Below are positions 41,579 to 49,203 of a DNA stretch of 64,000 nucleotides, piece after piece. Source of the stretch: Curtobacterium sp. VKM Ac-1393. GTDB taxonomy: Bacteria; Actinomycetota; Actinomycetes; Actinomycetales; Microbacteriaceae. The translations under genes were made by a program, and so were the position numbers. The stretch is taken from positions 310,001-374,000 of the forward strand of contig NZ_JADKRW010000006.1 in NCBI RefSeq assembly GCF_015350995.1. Direction: 5' to 3'. Under the pieces are notes generated by a model. It was not told the DNA's origin. It saw only the letters and a list, made by a program, of their open reading frames with translations, and ran no database searches. The stretch's first letter is position 1; every line of letters begins with the position of its first letter.

Positions 41579-43197
41579 CCGCTCCGGAGCAGCCCACCGA
41601 TCCGGAGCAGGCGGCCGGCGGCACCGTGCTGTTGTGCGGCGGATCGGTGCTCGGTCCGGACGACACCCGGGTCCGCGCCGACGTCCTCGTCACCGACGGC
41701 GTCATCCGCGCCGTCGGCTCCGACCTGCACGCGCCCGCCGGTGCGCACGTGATCGACTGCGGCGAGCGCCTGGTGCTGCCGGGCTTCGTGGACGCGCACT
41801 CCCACGCCGGCTCGCTCGTGTTCGACGAGGGCGTGCAGCTCGCGCTCCTGCGCCAGGGCGTCACCACGATCGTCACCGGGCAGGACGGCGTCGGGCCGGC
41901 TCCGGGCGACGGCTCGTACGCCGACACGTACTTCGCCGCCATCGACGGCCCGCACCCGAGGTACCGCGGTGGCGGCATCGCCGGGTTGCTGGGGACCTAC
42001 GACGGCACGACCCCGATCAACGTCGCGACGCTCGTGCCCGCCGGCACGGTCCGCCACCAGGTCATGGGCGATGACCCGGGCCCGGCGCACGCCGAGCAGC
42101 TGGTGGCGATGCGGGAGCTCGTCCGACAGGGCCTCGCAGACGGTGCCGCCGGCCTGGCGACGGGACTCGACTACGTTCCGGGCCTGTTCGCCGACACCGC
42201 CGAACTCGTGGCGCTGTGCACCGAGGTCGCAGCCGTCGATGCCCTGTACGTCTCGCACATGCGCGGCGGCTACGAGGGCAACGCCCGCGCCGGACTCGAC
42301 GAGATCGCCGACATCGTGCGCGCCACGGGCGTCCGGGCCCACGTCTCGCACCTGCACGCACCCGTCGACCTCGCGGTGAGCGCGCTCGCCGAACTCGAGG
42401 CCGACGGCGCAGCGATGTCGTTCGATGCCTACCCCTACTCGCGCGGCTGCACGATCCTGTCGATGCTGCTCCTGCCGGCGGCCCTCGCCCGCCCCGGCAC
42501 CGAGGACCTCGCCCACGCGATCGCCGACGCGGCCGGTCGCGCCGCGGTCCGGGCCGCCGTGCTCGACCGGGTGCTGTCCCGGGCCGACCTCGGCACCGGT
42601 TGGGCCGAGCAGATCATGCTGTCGCACGTGCCCGCCGCCGAGTTCCATGCGCTGCAGGGCCGGACCCTCGCCGACGCCGCCGAGGCAACGGGGACCGACC
42701 CGGTGGACCTCGCCCTCGACGTCCTGGTCGACTCGGCGCTGCAGGTCACCGCCGTGATGCGGGTGCCGAGGCCCCGGACCGCCGACGACCTCGCCCCGCT
42801 CTTCCGGCTGCCCGGGCACACGGCTGGCTCGGACGGCATCTTCGTGGGGACGCACCCGCATCCGCGGGCGTACGGCACGTTCGCCCGCTACCTGCAGGAC
42901 TTCGCCCGGCCCGGACTCCTGACGTGGCACGAGGCCGCGCGTCACCTGTCCACCACCGCGGTCGAACGGCTCGGGCTCGGCCGACGTGGCACGGTCACGG
43001 TCGGGGCGATCGCGGACCTGGTCGTCGTGGATCCGGATCGGGTCGCCGCGCAGTCGTCTTACGACGCGCCGATGCGCCTGGCCGAGGGCATCGACGACGT
43101 CCTCGTCGCCGGTGTCCCGGTGCTGGCAGCCGGTGCCCTGACACACGCGACCCCCGGTGCCGGGCTGCGTTGCCGTCCGGGCCGGATCGACCAGTAA
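41575..43197 (+). CDS. N-acyl-D-amino-acid deacylase family amidohydrolase
   Basis: 540 residues. The metal site starts at PGFVDAHSHAGSLVF. TGLDYVPG, YVSHMRGGY, HVSHLHAP and the late THPHPRAYGTF are family marks of D-aminoacylases. It removes an acyl group from an N-acyl D-amino acid. In this context an N-acyl D-glucosaminate or other acylated D-amino acid would be freed for the PLP lyase (inference). It is coupled to the aldolase by an ATGA overlap. Confidence 0.88.
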   Translation: MTAPEQPTDPEQAAGGTVLLCGGSVLGPDDTRVRADVLVTDGVIRAVGSDLHAPAGAHVIDCGERLVLPGFVDAHSHAGSLVFDEGVQLALLRQGVTTIVTGQDGVGPAPGDGSYADTYFAAIDGPHPRYRGGGIAGLLGTYDGTTPINVATLVPAGTVRHQVMGDDPGPAHAEQLVAMRELVRQGLADGAAGLATGLDYVPGLFADTAELVALCTEVAAVDALYVSHMRGGYEGNARAGLDEIADIVRATGVRAHVSHLHAPVDLAVSALAELEADGAAMSFDAYPYSRGCTILSMLLLPAALARPGTEDLAHAIADAAGRAAVRAAVLDRVLSRADLGTGWAEQIMLSHVPAAEFHALQGRTLADAAEATGTDPVDLALDVLVDSALQVTAVMRVPRPRTADDLAPLFRLPGHTAGSDGIFVGTHPHPRAYGTFARYLQDFARPGLLTWHEAARHLSTTAVERLGLGRRGTVTVGAIADLVVVDPDRVAAQSSYDAPMRLAEGIDDVLVAGVPVLAAGALTHATPGAGLRCRPGRIDQ

Positions 43198-43306
43198 CGG
43201 GACGCAGCGGGCAACGGGGGTCGGTGAGGCACACGTGTCGGTGAGGCACACGCGTCGGTGAGGCTTCACACAGCCTGTCCGGCCGTCACGAAGCACTGTC
43301 CGGCCG

Positions 43307-43708
43307 TCACGAAGCGCTGGGCAGCACCGCCACGACGTCGATCTCGACCAGGATGTTCGCCAGGTGCGACTGCACGGTGGTGCGGACCGGGTACGGCTGC
43401 GAGAAGTGCTTCGCGTACTCCTCGTTGAACGCCGCGAAGTCACGGTCGGAGTGCTCGAGGTGGACCGTGGACTTCACGACGTCGTCGAGCGTCGCGCCGT
43501 GCTCGGCCAGGACCGCGGCGACGTTCGACAGCACCTGCGCGGTCTGACCCGCGACGTCATCGGCGATCGAACCCGTGGCCGGGTCCTGCGGGCCGAATCC
43601 GGCGGTGTACAGGAAGCCGTTGGCGACGATGCCCTGGCTGTAGGGCCCGGCGGGCTTCGGGGCGTTGTCGGTCACGATGGCGGTCTTCGGCGCGGTGGAG
43701 TGCGGCAC
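43307..43708 (-). CDS. ridA: RidA family enamine/imine deaminase
   Basis: 133 residues. RidA hydrolyses reactive enamines and imines released by PLP lyases. AGPYSQGIVANGFLYTAG, the catalytic Arg in YPVRTTVQ and the Glu in VEIDVVA are all present. It is convergent with the deacylase but carries the same IclR-type palindrome 86 bases upstream of its ATG, so it looks like part of the module. Its role would be to remove the aminoacrylate-like intermediate (inference). Confidence 0.92.
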   Translation of the reverse strand: MPHSTAPKTAIVTDNAPKPAGPYSQGIVANGFLYTAGFGPQDPATGSIADDVAGQTAQVLSNVAAVLAEHGATLDDVVKSTVHLEHSDRDFAAFNEEYAKHFSQPYPVRTTVQSHLANILVEIDVVAVLPSAS

Positions 43709-43794
43709 GGTTGCTCCTGGGGTTCGTCGGTCGTGGGCGGAGTCTCCAGGCTAGGCGGAGGCCACGCGGTGGGGCCGGCCACCCGGCCCACGCA

Positions 43795-43809
43795 TTCCGC
43801 ATTGCAGAA
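43795..43809. promoter_or_regulatory. IclR-type operator 2 (before ridA)
   Basis: TTCCGCATTGCAGAA differs at one position from operator 1. It lies 86 bases before the ridA ATG on the minus strand. Confidence 0.7.
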
Positions 43810-43815
43810 CGCGAG

Positions 43816-43827
43816 CCGGGCCTCCCG
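43816..43827. repeat. single CCGGGCCTCCCG half-site
   Basis: One arm of the dispersed GGGAGGCCCG family, next to operator 2, without an obvious partner arm. Confidence 0.5.
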
Positions 43828-43865
43828 TCCGGGGTGCCGCACCGTCCACCCAGGTGGACGTCGAC

Positions 43866-43871
43866 TAGCCT
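43866..43871 (+). promoter_or_regulatory. -10 box of a leaderless transcript before the PIG-V-like gene
   Basis: TAGCCT six bases before GTG 43878, which opens a short leader reading frame. Confidence 0.45.
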
Positions 43872-43877
43872 GACCGG

Positions 43878-43940
43878 GTGCCGTCCACCCTGCCCGAACG
43901 CCGCCGAGCGCGCGCAGGCCGGCTCGGAGCGCGCGCGTGA
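43878..43940 (+). CDS. candidate 20-codon leader peptide overlapping the membrane glycosyltransferase start
   Basis: GTG 43878 opens a 20-codon frame (VPSTLPERRR, then ARAGRLGARA) whose TGA stop overlaps the GTG start at 43937. With a -10 box six bases before it, the transcript would be leaderless, and ribosomes ending here would restart on the long gene. It may be a coupling or attenuation peptide. There is no independent evidence that it is translated. Confidence 0.35.
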   Translation: MPSTLPERRRARAGRLGARA

Positions 43941-45178
43941 GCCGGCTCGACGGCGCGGTCGCCGGAGCAGCCGCGAACGGACGACGCCGGGTCCTCGACA
44001 CCGTCACGTCGTTGCCGGCGTGGGCGGCGGTCCTGCTCGTCTGGACCGGTGGCCGGATCGTCTCCACGCTCTGGCTGGCGCTCGCGTACCCGCTGATCGG
44101 GCGAGCGATGCCGGACAACGCCATCTGGGGCAACGAGCACGGCTTCGCGGCGTTCCTGACGGCCTGGGACGGGCAATACTACGAGCAGATCTCGCTGCAC
44201 GGCTACCCCGATGTGCTGCCCGTGGACGCCGTCGGCAACGTGGCGCAGAACGCGTGGGCGTTCCTGCCGGCGTTCCCCTTCACCATCCGGATGCTCACCG
44301 CCTCGACCGGGCTGCCGTTCACGGTCGGCGCGCCCCTGATCTCGATCCTCGCCGGCCTGCTCGCGACGTACCTGCTGCACCGGCTGGTCCGCGACCGCGC
44401 AGGCAACGCGGCGGCGATGTGGGCGGTCTTCTTCTTCACGTGCGGTCCGCTGTCGTTCCTGCTGCAGGTCGGGTACGCGGAGAGCATGTTCCTCGCGCTC
44501 ACGTTCGGCGCGCTGCTCGCCCTGGAGCGGCGGCGGTACGGGCTCCTCACCGTGCTCGGGGTCGCGGCGGCCTTCACCCGTCCGGGGGCGCTGGCGATCC
44601 CGCTCGTCCTCGGGGTCATCGCCCTCGTCCGCTGGGTGCGGGCACGGCGGGAGACCGGCCGGGTGCTCGAGACGTTCCCCCTGCGCGAGCAGCTCCGGGT
44701 GGTGGCCGCGGGTGCCGTGATGGTCGCCGCGGGGCTCGCGTGGCCGGTCATCGCCTCGCACGTGACGGGCACGCCGAACGCCTACCTCGAGACCGAGATG
44801 TCCTGGTGGGTGAACTTCATCGGCCGCGTCGACTTCGTGCCGCTGTCGCCGTGGTTCCTCATCGCGGGTCGGTGGCTCGGCGTCGGCGGGGTCCTCATCG
44901 TGGTGGTCCTGCTCGTCGGGTTCCCGATCTGGCTGCTCCGCCGGTCGACGAAGCGGCTCGGTTCGACGACCGTGCTGTACTCGGCCGCCTACGCGTTGTA
45001 CATCTTCGCGGTGTCGCTGCCGATGGCCTCGACGCCGCGGCTGCTGATGCCCCTGGCGCCGCTGTTCGGGTCGCCCGAACTCGTGGCGAAGCCCTGGATG
45101 CGCTGGACCTTCGTCACCGCGGCGTTGGCCGGGCAGCCGGTGCTCGTCGCGGTGCTCTGGCTGCTCGGGCCTCCGTAG
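43937..45178 (+). CDS. PIG-V-like polytopic mannosyltransferase family protein
   Basis: 413 residues with about nine helices. The first extracellular loop reads FLTAWDGQYYEQISLHGYPD, with the acidic residue that GT-C glycosyltransferases use, and GYAESMFLALTFGALL resembles the PIG-V family. It probably moves a mannose from a lipid carrier to an envelope acceptor. The start is GTG 43937, overlapping a possible leader peptide. The gene ends before a strong hairpin. Confidence 0.75.
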   Translation: MSRLDGAVAGAAANGRRRVLDTVTSLPAWAAVLLVWTGGRIVSTLWLALAYPLIGRAMPDNAIWGNEHGFAAFLTAWDGQYYEQISLHGYPDVLPVDAVGNVAQNAWAFLPAFPFTIRMLTASTGLPFTVGAPLISILAGLLATYLLHRLVRDRAGNAAAMWAVFFFTCGPLSFLLQVGYAESMFLALTFGALLALERRRYGLLTVLGVAAAFTRPGALAIPLVLGVIALVRWVRARRETGRVLETFPLREQLRVVAAGAVMVAAGLAWPVIASHVTGTPNAYLETEMSWWVNFIGRVDFVPLSPWFLIAGRWLGVGGVLIVVVLLVGFPIWLLRRSTKRLGSTTVLYSAAYALYIFAVSLPMASTPRLLMPLAPLFGSPELVAKPWMRWTFVTAALAGQPVLVAVLWLLGPP

Positions 45179-45223
45179 CGGCCGGCGCTCGCGATCACTC
45201 CGGCGCCTGCGCTGGCTCCGACG

Positions 45224-45269
45224 CGGAACGACGAAGCCGACGTCGGACGACATCGGCTTCGTCGTTCTG
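45224..45269. terminator. CGGAACGACGAA inverted repeat, second copy
   Basis: Arms of 22 bases agreeing at 20 positions, beginning CGGAACGACGAAGCCGA. The outer 12 bases are the same as the hairpin at 17413-17460. It lies between the glycosyltransferase and the convergent stress-protein gene, where it can end both transcripts. Confidence 0.75.
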
Positions 45270-45324
45270 AGTCGGTCCGAGCCGCCCGGCCTGCCCGACC
45301 GCCCGGCCCGCCCGACCGCGCGCC

Positions 45325-45816
45325 CTAGAGCTCGATCGTCCCGTGGTCGCCGGTGTCCGGCTGGCTCTGCTTGCCGAGCGCTGCCTTGAGGGTCTGCACG
45401 AGGCTGCCGACCGGGCCGGTGTCCTGCGTCCAGTACTCGACCGAGTCACCCGACACCGTCAGGAGCCGGATCGAGGGGTCGTCACGGCCGTCCGGGAACC
45501 AAGCCTCGGCGAACGGCGACCACAGCTCGTCGATGACGGCGCTGTCCTGGGTCACCGTCGCGGTGCCGGCGATGGACAGGTACCCGCCCTGCGACTCGAT
45601 GGAGACGTTGACGTGCGGGTTCCTGGCGATGTCGTCGACCTTCTCGCTGCCGTCCTGCACCAGGAAGCGGAGGGTCCCGTTGAACGCCTTGTCCTGCACG
45701 GCGAGCGGCCGGGAGTGCAGCTGGCCGTCCTCGCTCACCGTCGTCAACAGGGCCGTGTGGGCGCCGTGGACGATGTCCGAGATGGCTGCGCGCTGGTCGG
45801 TCTGCGTGTCGGTCAT
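45325..45816 (-). CDS. pyridoxamine 5'-phosphate oxidase-like (general stress protein 26 type) flavoprotein
   Basis: 163 residues with a split-barrel FMN fold: TALLTTVSEDGQLHSRPLAVQD, then FLVQDGSEKVDDIARNPHVNV and ELWSPFAEAWFPDGRDDP. These are the marks of the general stress protein 26 group; binding of FMN or F420 is likely. The true substrate is unknown. ATG 45816 has AAAGGAG upstream. Confidence 0.85.
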   Translation of the reverse strand: MTDTQTDQRAAISDIVHGAHTALLTTVSEDGQLHSRPLAVQDKAFNGTLRFLVQDGSEKVDDIARNPHVNVSIESQGGYLSIAGTATVTQDSAVIDELWSPFAEAWFPDGRDDPSIRLLTVSGDSVEYWTQDTGPVGSLVQTLKAALGKQSQPDTGDHGTIEL

Positions 45817-45943
45817 GATGCTCCTTTGCGTCGTGCGCCCCGCCCTGCCCGACGTTCGACCGCGGGTTCGGCGGGGCCGTACCGTTCCCGCCAGTGTGCC
45901 CCTCGACGCTGGGCGCGTCCGGCACGCGGCAGCACCACCCCGG

Positions 45944-45955
45944 CCGGGAGGCCCG
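45944..45955. repeat. single CCGGGAGGCCCG half-site
   Basis: One arm of the dispersed GGGAGGCCCG family in the spacer before the stress-protein gene. Confidence 0.5.
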
Positions 45956-46074
45956 TGCCGACTCGCGCAGGCACGTCCGGACGCGCAGGTGGCTGGCTCG
46001 CAGTGCCCGCGCCCGGTCCGGCGCACTCCATGCGTCCGCACACAGCGACAATCCACCAGACGATCACCGCGTGC

Positions 46075-46170
46075 ATCGTCGGAACATGCACACGCACCGG
46101 ATGCATGCGCAACGAGCGACACTCCACGAGTCGATCCGGTGGTGGATCGTCGGAAGATGCGCCCGCACCG
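46075..46170. repeat. 25-base direct repeat in the 45817-46176 gap
   Basis: ATCGTCGGAACATGCACACG (first 20 bases; full copy 46075-46099) and its copy at 46146-46170 agree at 22 of 25 positions; both end CGCACCG. ATCCACC / GGTGGAT mirror motifs lie between. The ~360-base gap has no convincing gene; the repeats may be regulator sites for the stress-protein gene. Confidence 0.6.
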
Positions 46171-46176
46171 AACGGG

Positions 46177-46806
46177 TCAGACGGGCTCGCGGATCGTGGT
46201 CTCGACGTCGACGACCTGCGGCACCCGCGGCATCGAGGCGAAGCCGAACGCCACGGGCGGGTCGAGCGGCGCCAGGGACCCGAGGGGCTCCCCCGCCCAG
46301 GTCCCGCGCACGCCGGTGACGTCGTGGGCCCCGGTCACGCCGTAGTACTCGCGGCGGCCGTTCCCCGCCGAGCCGGCGGTGCCGGAGCCGGGTGCGACGA
46401 GCCGCGCGACCGGGTCGATCGCCGCGAGCCACCGGGGGTCGCGGGCGATCGGCTTCGGCACGACGCGGAGCAGTCGTCCGAGCGGTGAGATGGTGCCGAC
46501 GTCGACCGTGGCCTGCAGCGCGCCGGCGTCGAGCTCCAGGCCGCGGGCGGTCCGTCGCGCCCGGACGTCGACCACGGACACGGTGTCGAACCGGTAGGTG
46601 CCGGAGACGTACGCGGCGACGATCTCGTCCGGAGCGAGCAGCACGCTGGTGCCGTCGGGCAGTTCGAGGAACACGTCGGTGAAGGCGCCGAAGGGCGAGC
46701 GGTCCCACATCCCGACGACGATCCGGACACCCGAGGTGGTGCCGACGCCCATGATCCGGCCGCGGAACCGGCGCTCGACGGGAGGGGTGCTGGGACGTGA
46801 CGGCAT
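46177..46806 (-). CDS. conserved-looking hypothetical protein
   Basis: 209 residues, soluble. The middle is well formed: GVRIVVGMWDRSPFGAFTDV, LLAPDEIVAAYVSGTYRF and a terminal GFASMPRVPQVVDVETTI. Codon use is like the neighbours. No enzyme motif is recognised; the mix of beta strands and WDRSPFG resembles small actinobacterial proteins of unknown function. ATG 46806 was chosen as the first in-frame start giving a compact product. It follows the LLM oxidoreductase in the same direction. Confidence 0.6.
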   Translation of the reverse strand: MPSRPSTPPVERRFRGRIMGVGTTSGVRIVVGMWDRSPFGAFTDVFLELPDGTSVLLAPDEIVAAYVSGTYRFDTVSVVDVRARRTARGLELDAGALQATVDVGTISPLGRLLRVVPKPIARDPRWLAAIDPVARLVAPGSGTAGSAGNGRREYYGVTGAHDVTGVRGTWAGEPLGSLAPLDPPVAFGFASMPRVPQVVDVETTIREPV

Positions 46807-46879
46807 GCCGTGGACCGTACCCGGCGCGCCCGTGAGGCGGACCGACGGAGCCGACCCGCGCCTCCCGGCCGACCGCCCC

Positions 46880-47989
46880 CTACGGGACGGGGACGGGCTC
46901 GGCGAGCAGCTCGCGCACCCGCGGGGCGACCTGCGTGCCGTACAGCTCGATGGACCGCAGCATGTCCTCGTGCGGCAGGCGACCGGTCGCGTACCGCATG
47001 TCGAACCGCGAGGCGCCGAGGATCCGCATGTTCCGGGCGATCTTCCGCGCCACGGTCTCCGGCGACCCGACGTACAGCGAGCCACCGGCGGACAGGCCCG
47101 CGTGGTAGCCGGCGACGTCGAGGGGCGGCCAGCCGCGCTCCCGGCCGAGCTGGTCGGTGACGGCCTTGTGGTACGGCCAGTAGCGCTCGGCGGCTTCCTC
47201 GTCGGTCGCCGCGACGAAGCCCGGCGAGTGCATCGCGATGGGCTGCTGCGGGAGCTCGAGCTGGGTGAGCGCCTGGCGGTACAGCCGCGAGAACGGGGCG
47301 AACTGGGCGGGCTGCCCACCGATGATGGCGAGGAACAGCGGCAGGCCGTACGAGGCCGCGCGGATCACCGACTGGGGCGATCCACCGACCCCGACCCAGG
47401 TCGGGATCGCGCCGTGCTCGAGCTTCGGGAAGACGTCCTGGTCGACCAGACCGGCGCGCTTCGTGCCGGACCAGGTCACGGCGTCGCCGCCGCGCAGGGC
47501 CGCCCAGAGCTGCAGCTTCTCCTCGAACAGGACCTCGTAGTCGGACAGCTCGTAGCCGAACAACGGGAAGGACTCGGTGAACGAGCCGCGGCCGAGGATG
47601 ACCTCGGCACGGCCGTCCGAGATCGCGTCGACGGTGGCGAACCGCTCGTAGACGCGCACGGGGTCGTCGGAGGACAGCACGGTGACGGCGGACCCGATCC
47701 GGATCCGCAACGTCCGGGCAGCGATCGCGGCGAGGACGACCTCGGGGGCGCTGACGACGAAGTCGGCACGGTGGTGCTCCCCGACTCCGATGAAGTCGAT
47801 GCCCACCTGGTCGGCGAGGACGGCCTGCTCGACGACGTCGCGGATGCTCTGCGCGTCGGACTTCAGGCTGCCGTCGGGGAGTTCGGTGACGTCGCCGAAG
47901 GTGTCGATGCCGAGCTGCACGGGGCCGATCCGCTCGGGTGCGGGCGGCGGCACGTCCGAGGGGCGGTCGGTGCCGAATGCGTTGCTCAT
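46880..47989 (-). CDS. LLM class flavin-dependent oxidoreductase
   Basis: 369 residues, bacterial-luciferase-like TIM barrel. GIDFIGVGEHHRADF and RIGSAVTVLSSDDPVRVYERFA, then GRAEVILGRGSFTESFPLFGY, are typical of the group that uses FMNH2 or F420. The substrate is unknown. ATG 47989 was chosen as the start; the long upstream frame in the same register is a shadow of coaBC and its neighbours. The spacer to the divergent SDR has the mirror repeat ATGC-GTTT-GCAT. Confidence 0.88.
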   Translation of the reverse strand: MSNAFGTDRPSDVPPPAPERIGPVQLGIDTFGDVTELPDGSLKSDAQSIRDVVEQAVLADQVGIDFIGVGEHHRADFVVSAPEVVLAAIAARTLRIRIGSAVTVLSSDDPVRVYERFATVDAISDGRAEVILGRGSFTESFPLFGYELSDYEVLFEEKLQLWAALRGGDAVTWSGTKRAGLVDQDVFPKLEHGAIPTWVGVGGSPQSVIRAASYGLPLFLAIIGGQPAQFAPFSRLYRQALTQLELPQQPIAMHSPGFVAATDEEAAERYWPYHKAVTDQLGRERGWPPLDVAGYHAGLSAGGSLYVGSPETVARKIARNMRILGASRFDMRYATGRLPHEDMLRSIELYGTQVAPRVRELLAEPVPVP

Positions 47990-48005
47990 GCGAGCCTCCA
48001 GATCG

Positions 48006-48017
48006 ATGCGTTTGCAT
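48006..48017. promoter_or_regulatory. ATGC-GTTT-GCAT inverted repeat before the LLM gene
   Basis: A short mirror repeat in the only AT-rich part of the divergent LLM/SDR spacer, 17 bases from the LLM start. A MarR-like or similar regulator site is possible. Confidence 0.35.
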
Positions 48018-48072
48018 AAAACTACCACGCCCGGAACGGCACGGCCAGACGGGCTCGACCAGCGCCCGCGTG

Positions 48073-48078
48073 TACGGT
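48073..48078 (+). promoter_or_regulatory. -10 box of a leaderless promoter for the SDR gene
   Basis: TACGGT seven bases before ATG 48086. Confidence 0.45.
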
Positions 48079-48085
48079 CGCCCGC

Positions 48086-48994
48086 ATGCCGAAACTCCCC
48101 GATCAGTCCGGACGCAGGATCGTCGTCACCGGCTCCAACAGCGGGACCGGGAAGGAAGCCGCCACCCGCTTCGCAGCGGTCGGCGCCAGCGTCGTGCTGG
48201 CCGTCCGCAGCACCGAGAAGGGCGCGACCGCCGCTGCCGAGATCCGCGCCGCGCACCCGCACGCCGACGTCGAGGTGCGCGAACTCGACCTGGCGGACCT
48301 GGCGAGCGTGCGCCGCTTCGCCGCGGAGCTCGTGGACGAGGAACGCCCGATCGACGTGTTGGTCAACAACGCCGGCGTGATGGCCCCGCCGCAGCGCTTC
48401 GAGACCGTCGACGGCTTCGAGCTGCAGCTCGGCACGAACTTCCTCGGCCCGTTCGCGCTGACGAACCTGCTGCTGCCGTCGCTGCTGCGCGCCGAGGCAC
48501 CGCGCGTCGCGACGATGTCGAGCCTCGCGGCGATCCCCGGTCGGATCCGGTTCGGTGACCTGCAGTGGGAGCGTGGCTACAACGGCTGGCGCGCCTACGC
48601 CCAGTCGAAGCTCGCCGACCTGCTCCTCGCCCTGCACCTGCACCGGTTGACCGTCGAGGCGGACGTCCCCCTCGTCAGCACCGCCGCACACCCGGGCTAC
48701 ACCCGAACGAACCTGCAGTCGGCAGGGCGCTCCCTCGGGCGTGCGAAGCCCGTGCAGGCGAGCAACCGTGCGCTGCCGTTCACCCAGGCCGTCGAGCAGG
48801 GCACCGAGCCGCTGCTGTACGCCGCGGTCGGCCCGAACGCCGTCGGCGGCGCTTACTACGGCCCGGCCGGCCCGTTCGGCCTGACCGGCCCGACGACCGC
48901 CGTCTCGATCCCCGGATCGGCACGGAGCGCCGACCTCGCCCGCTCCCTCTGGGCCGTCGCCGAGGACCTCACCGGGACGCGCCCGCCGCTCTGA
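48086..48994 (+). CDS. short-chain dehydrogenase/reductase
   Basis: 302 residues. The dinucleotide loop reads VTGSNSGTGKE (usually GxxxGIG; here a Thr replaces Ile), then VLVNNAGVMAPP, TMSSLAA and the catalytic YAQSK. The length and HPGYTRTNLQ match the WWOX/retinol-dehydrogenase-like SDRs. The substrate is unknown. A -10 TACGGT lies seven bases upstream, so the message is likely leaderless. Confidence 0.88.
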   Translation: MPKLPDQSGRRIVVTGSNSGTGKEAATRFAAVGASVVLAVRSTEKGATAAAEIRAAHPHADVEVRELDLADLASVRRFAAELVDEERPIDVLVNNAGVMAPPQRFETVDGFELQLGTNFLGPFALTNLLLPSLLRAEAPRVATMSSLAAIPGRIRFGDLQWERGYNGWRAYAQSKLADLLLALHLHRLTVEADVPLVSTAAHPGYTRTNLQSAGRSLGRAKPVQASNRALPFTQAVEQGTEPLLYAAVGPNAVGGAYYGPAGPFGLTGPTTAVSIPGSARSADLARSLWAVAEDLTGTRPPL

Positions 48995-49016
48995 GCGCGG
49001 GTGCGGCCGGGGGGCG

Positions 49017-49172
49017 TCCGGCTCGACTCCGGCTCGACTCCGGCTCGCCTCCGGCGTCTCCCCAGGACGCCGGCGTCTCGCCAGGACGCCTCCAGCTCCA
49101 CGAAACGCCGCCGAATTCGGAGGCGTCTCGCGCACATGGCGGCGTCGAACGAGTACACCGGCGTCTCGCGAC
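49017..49172. repeat. cluster of GGCTCGACTCC and GGCGTCTC repeats
   Basis: Three tandem GGCTCG(A/C)CTCC units are followed by four GGCGTCTC motifs (about 49054, 49073, 49122, 49160). An inverted pair ACGCCTCC (49086) / GGAGGCGT (49119) encloses the palindrome CCGAATTCGG. It lies between convergent genes; no gene is present. Confidence 0.65.
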
Positions 49173-49203
49173 GGCCCCGTGGTACGTCCGACAAGCCGCC
49201 GGG

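Noticed and set aside
45894..46319. 141-residue plus-strand frame in the stress-protein spacer
   Set aside because: Arg/His-rich and spans the direct repeats and the end of the convergent gene; unlikely to be coding.
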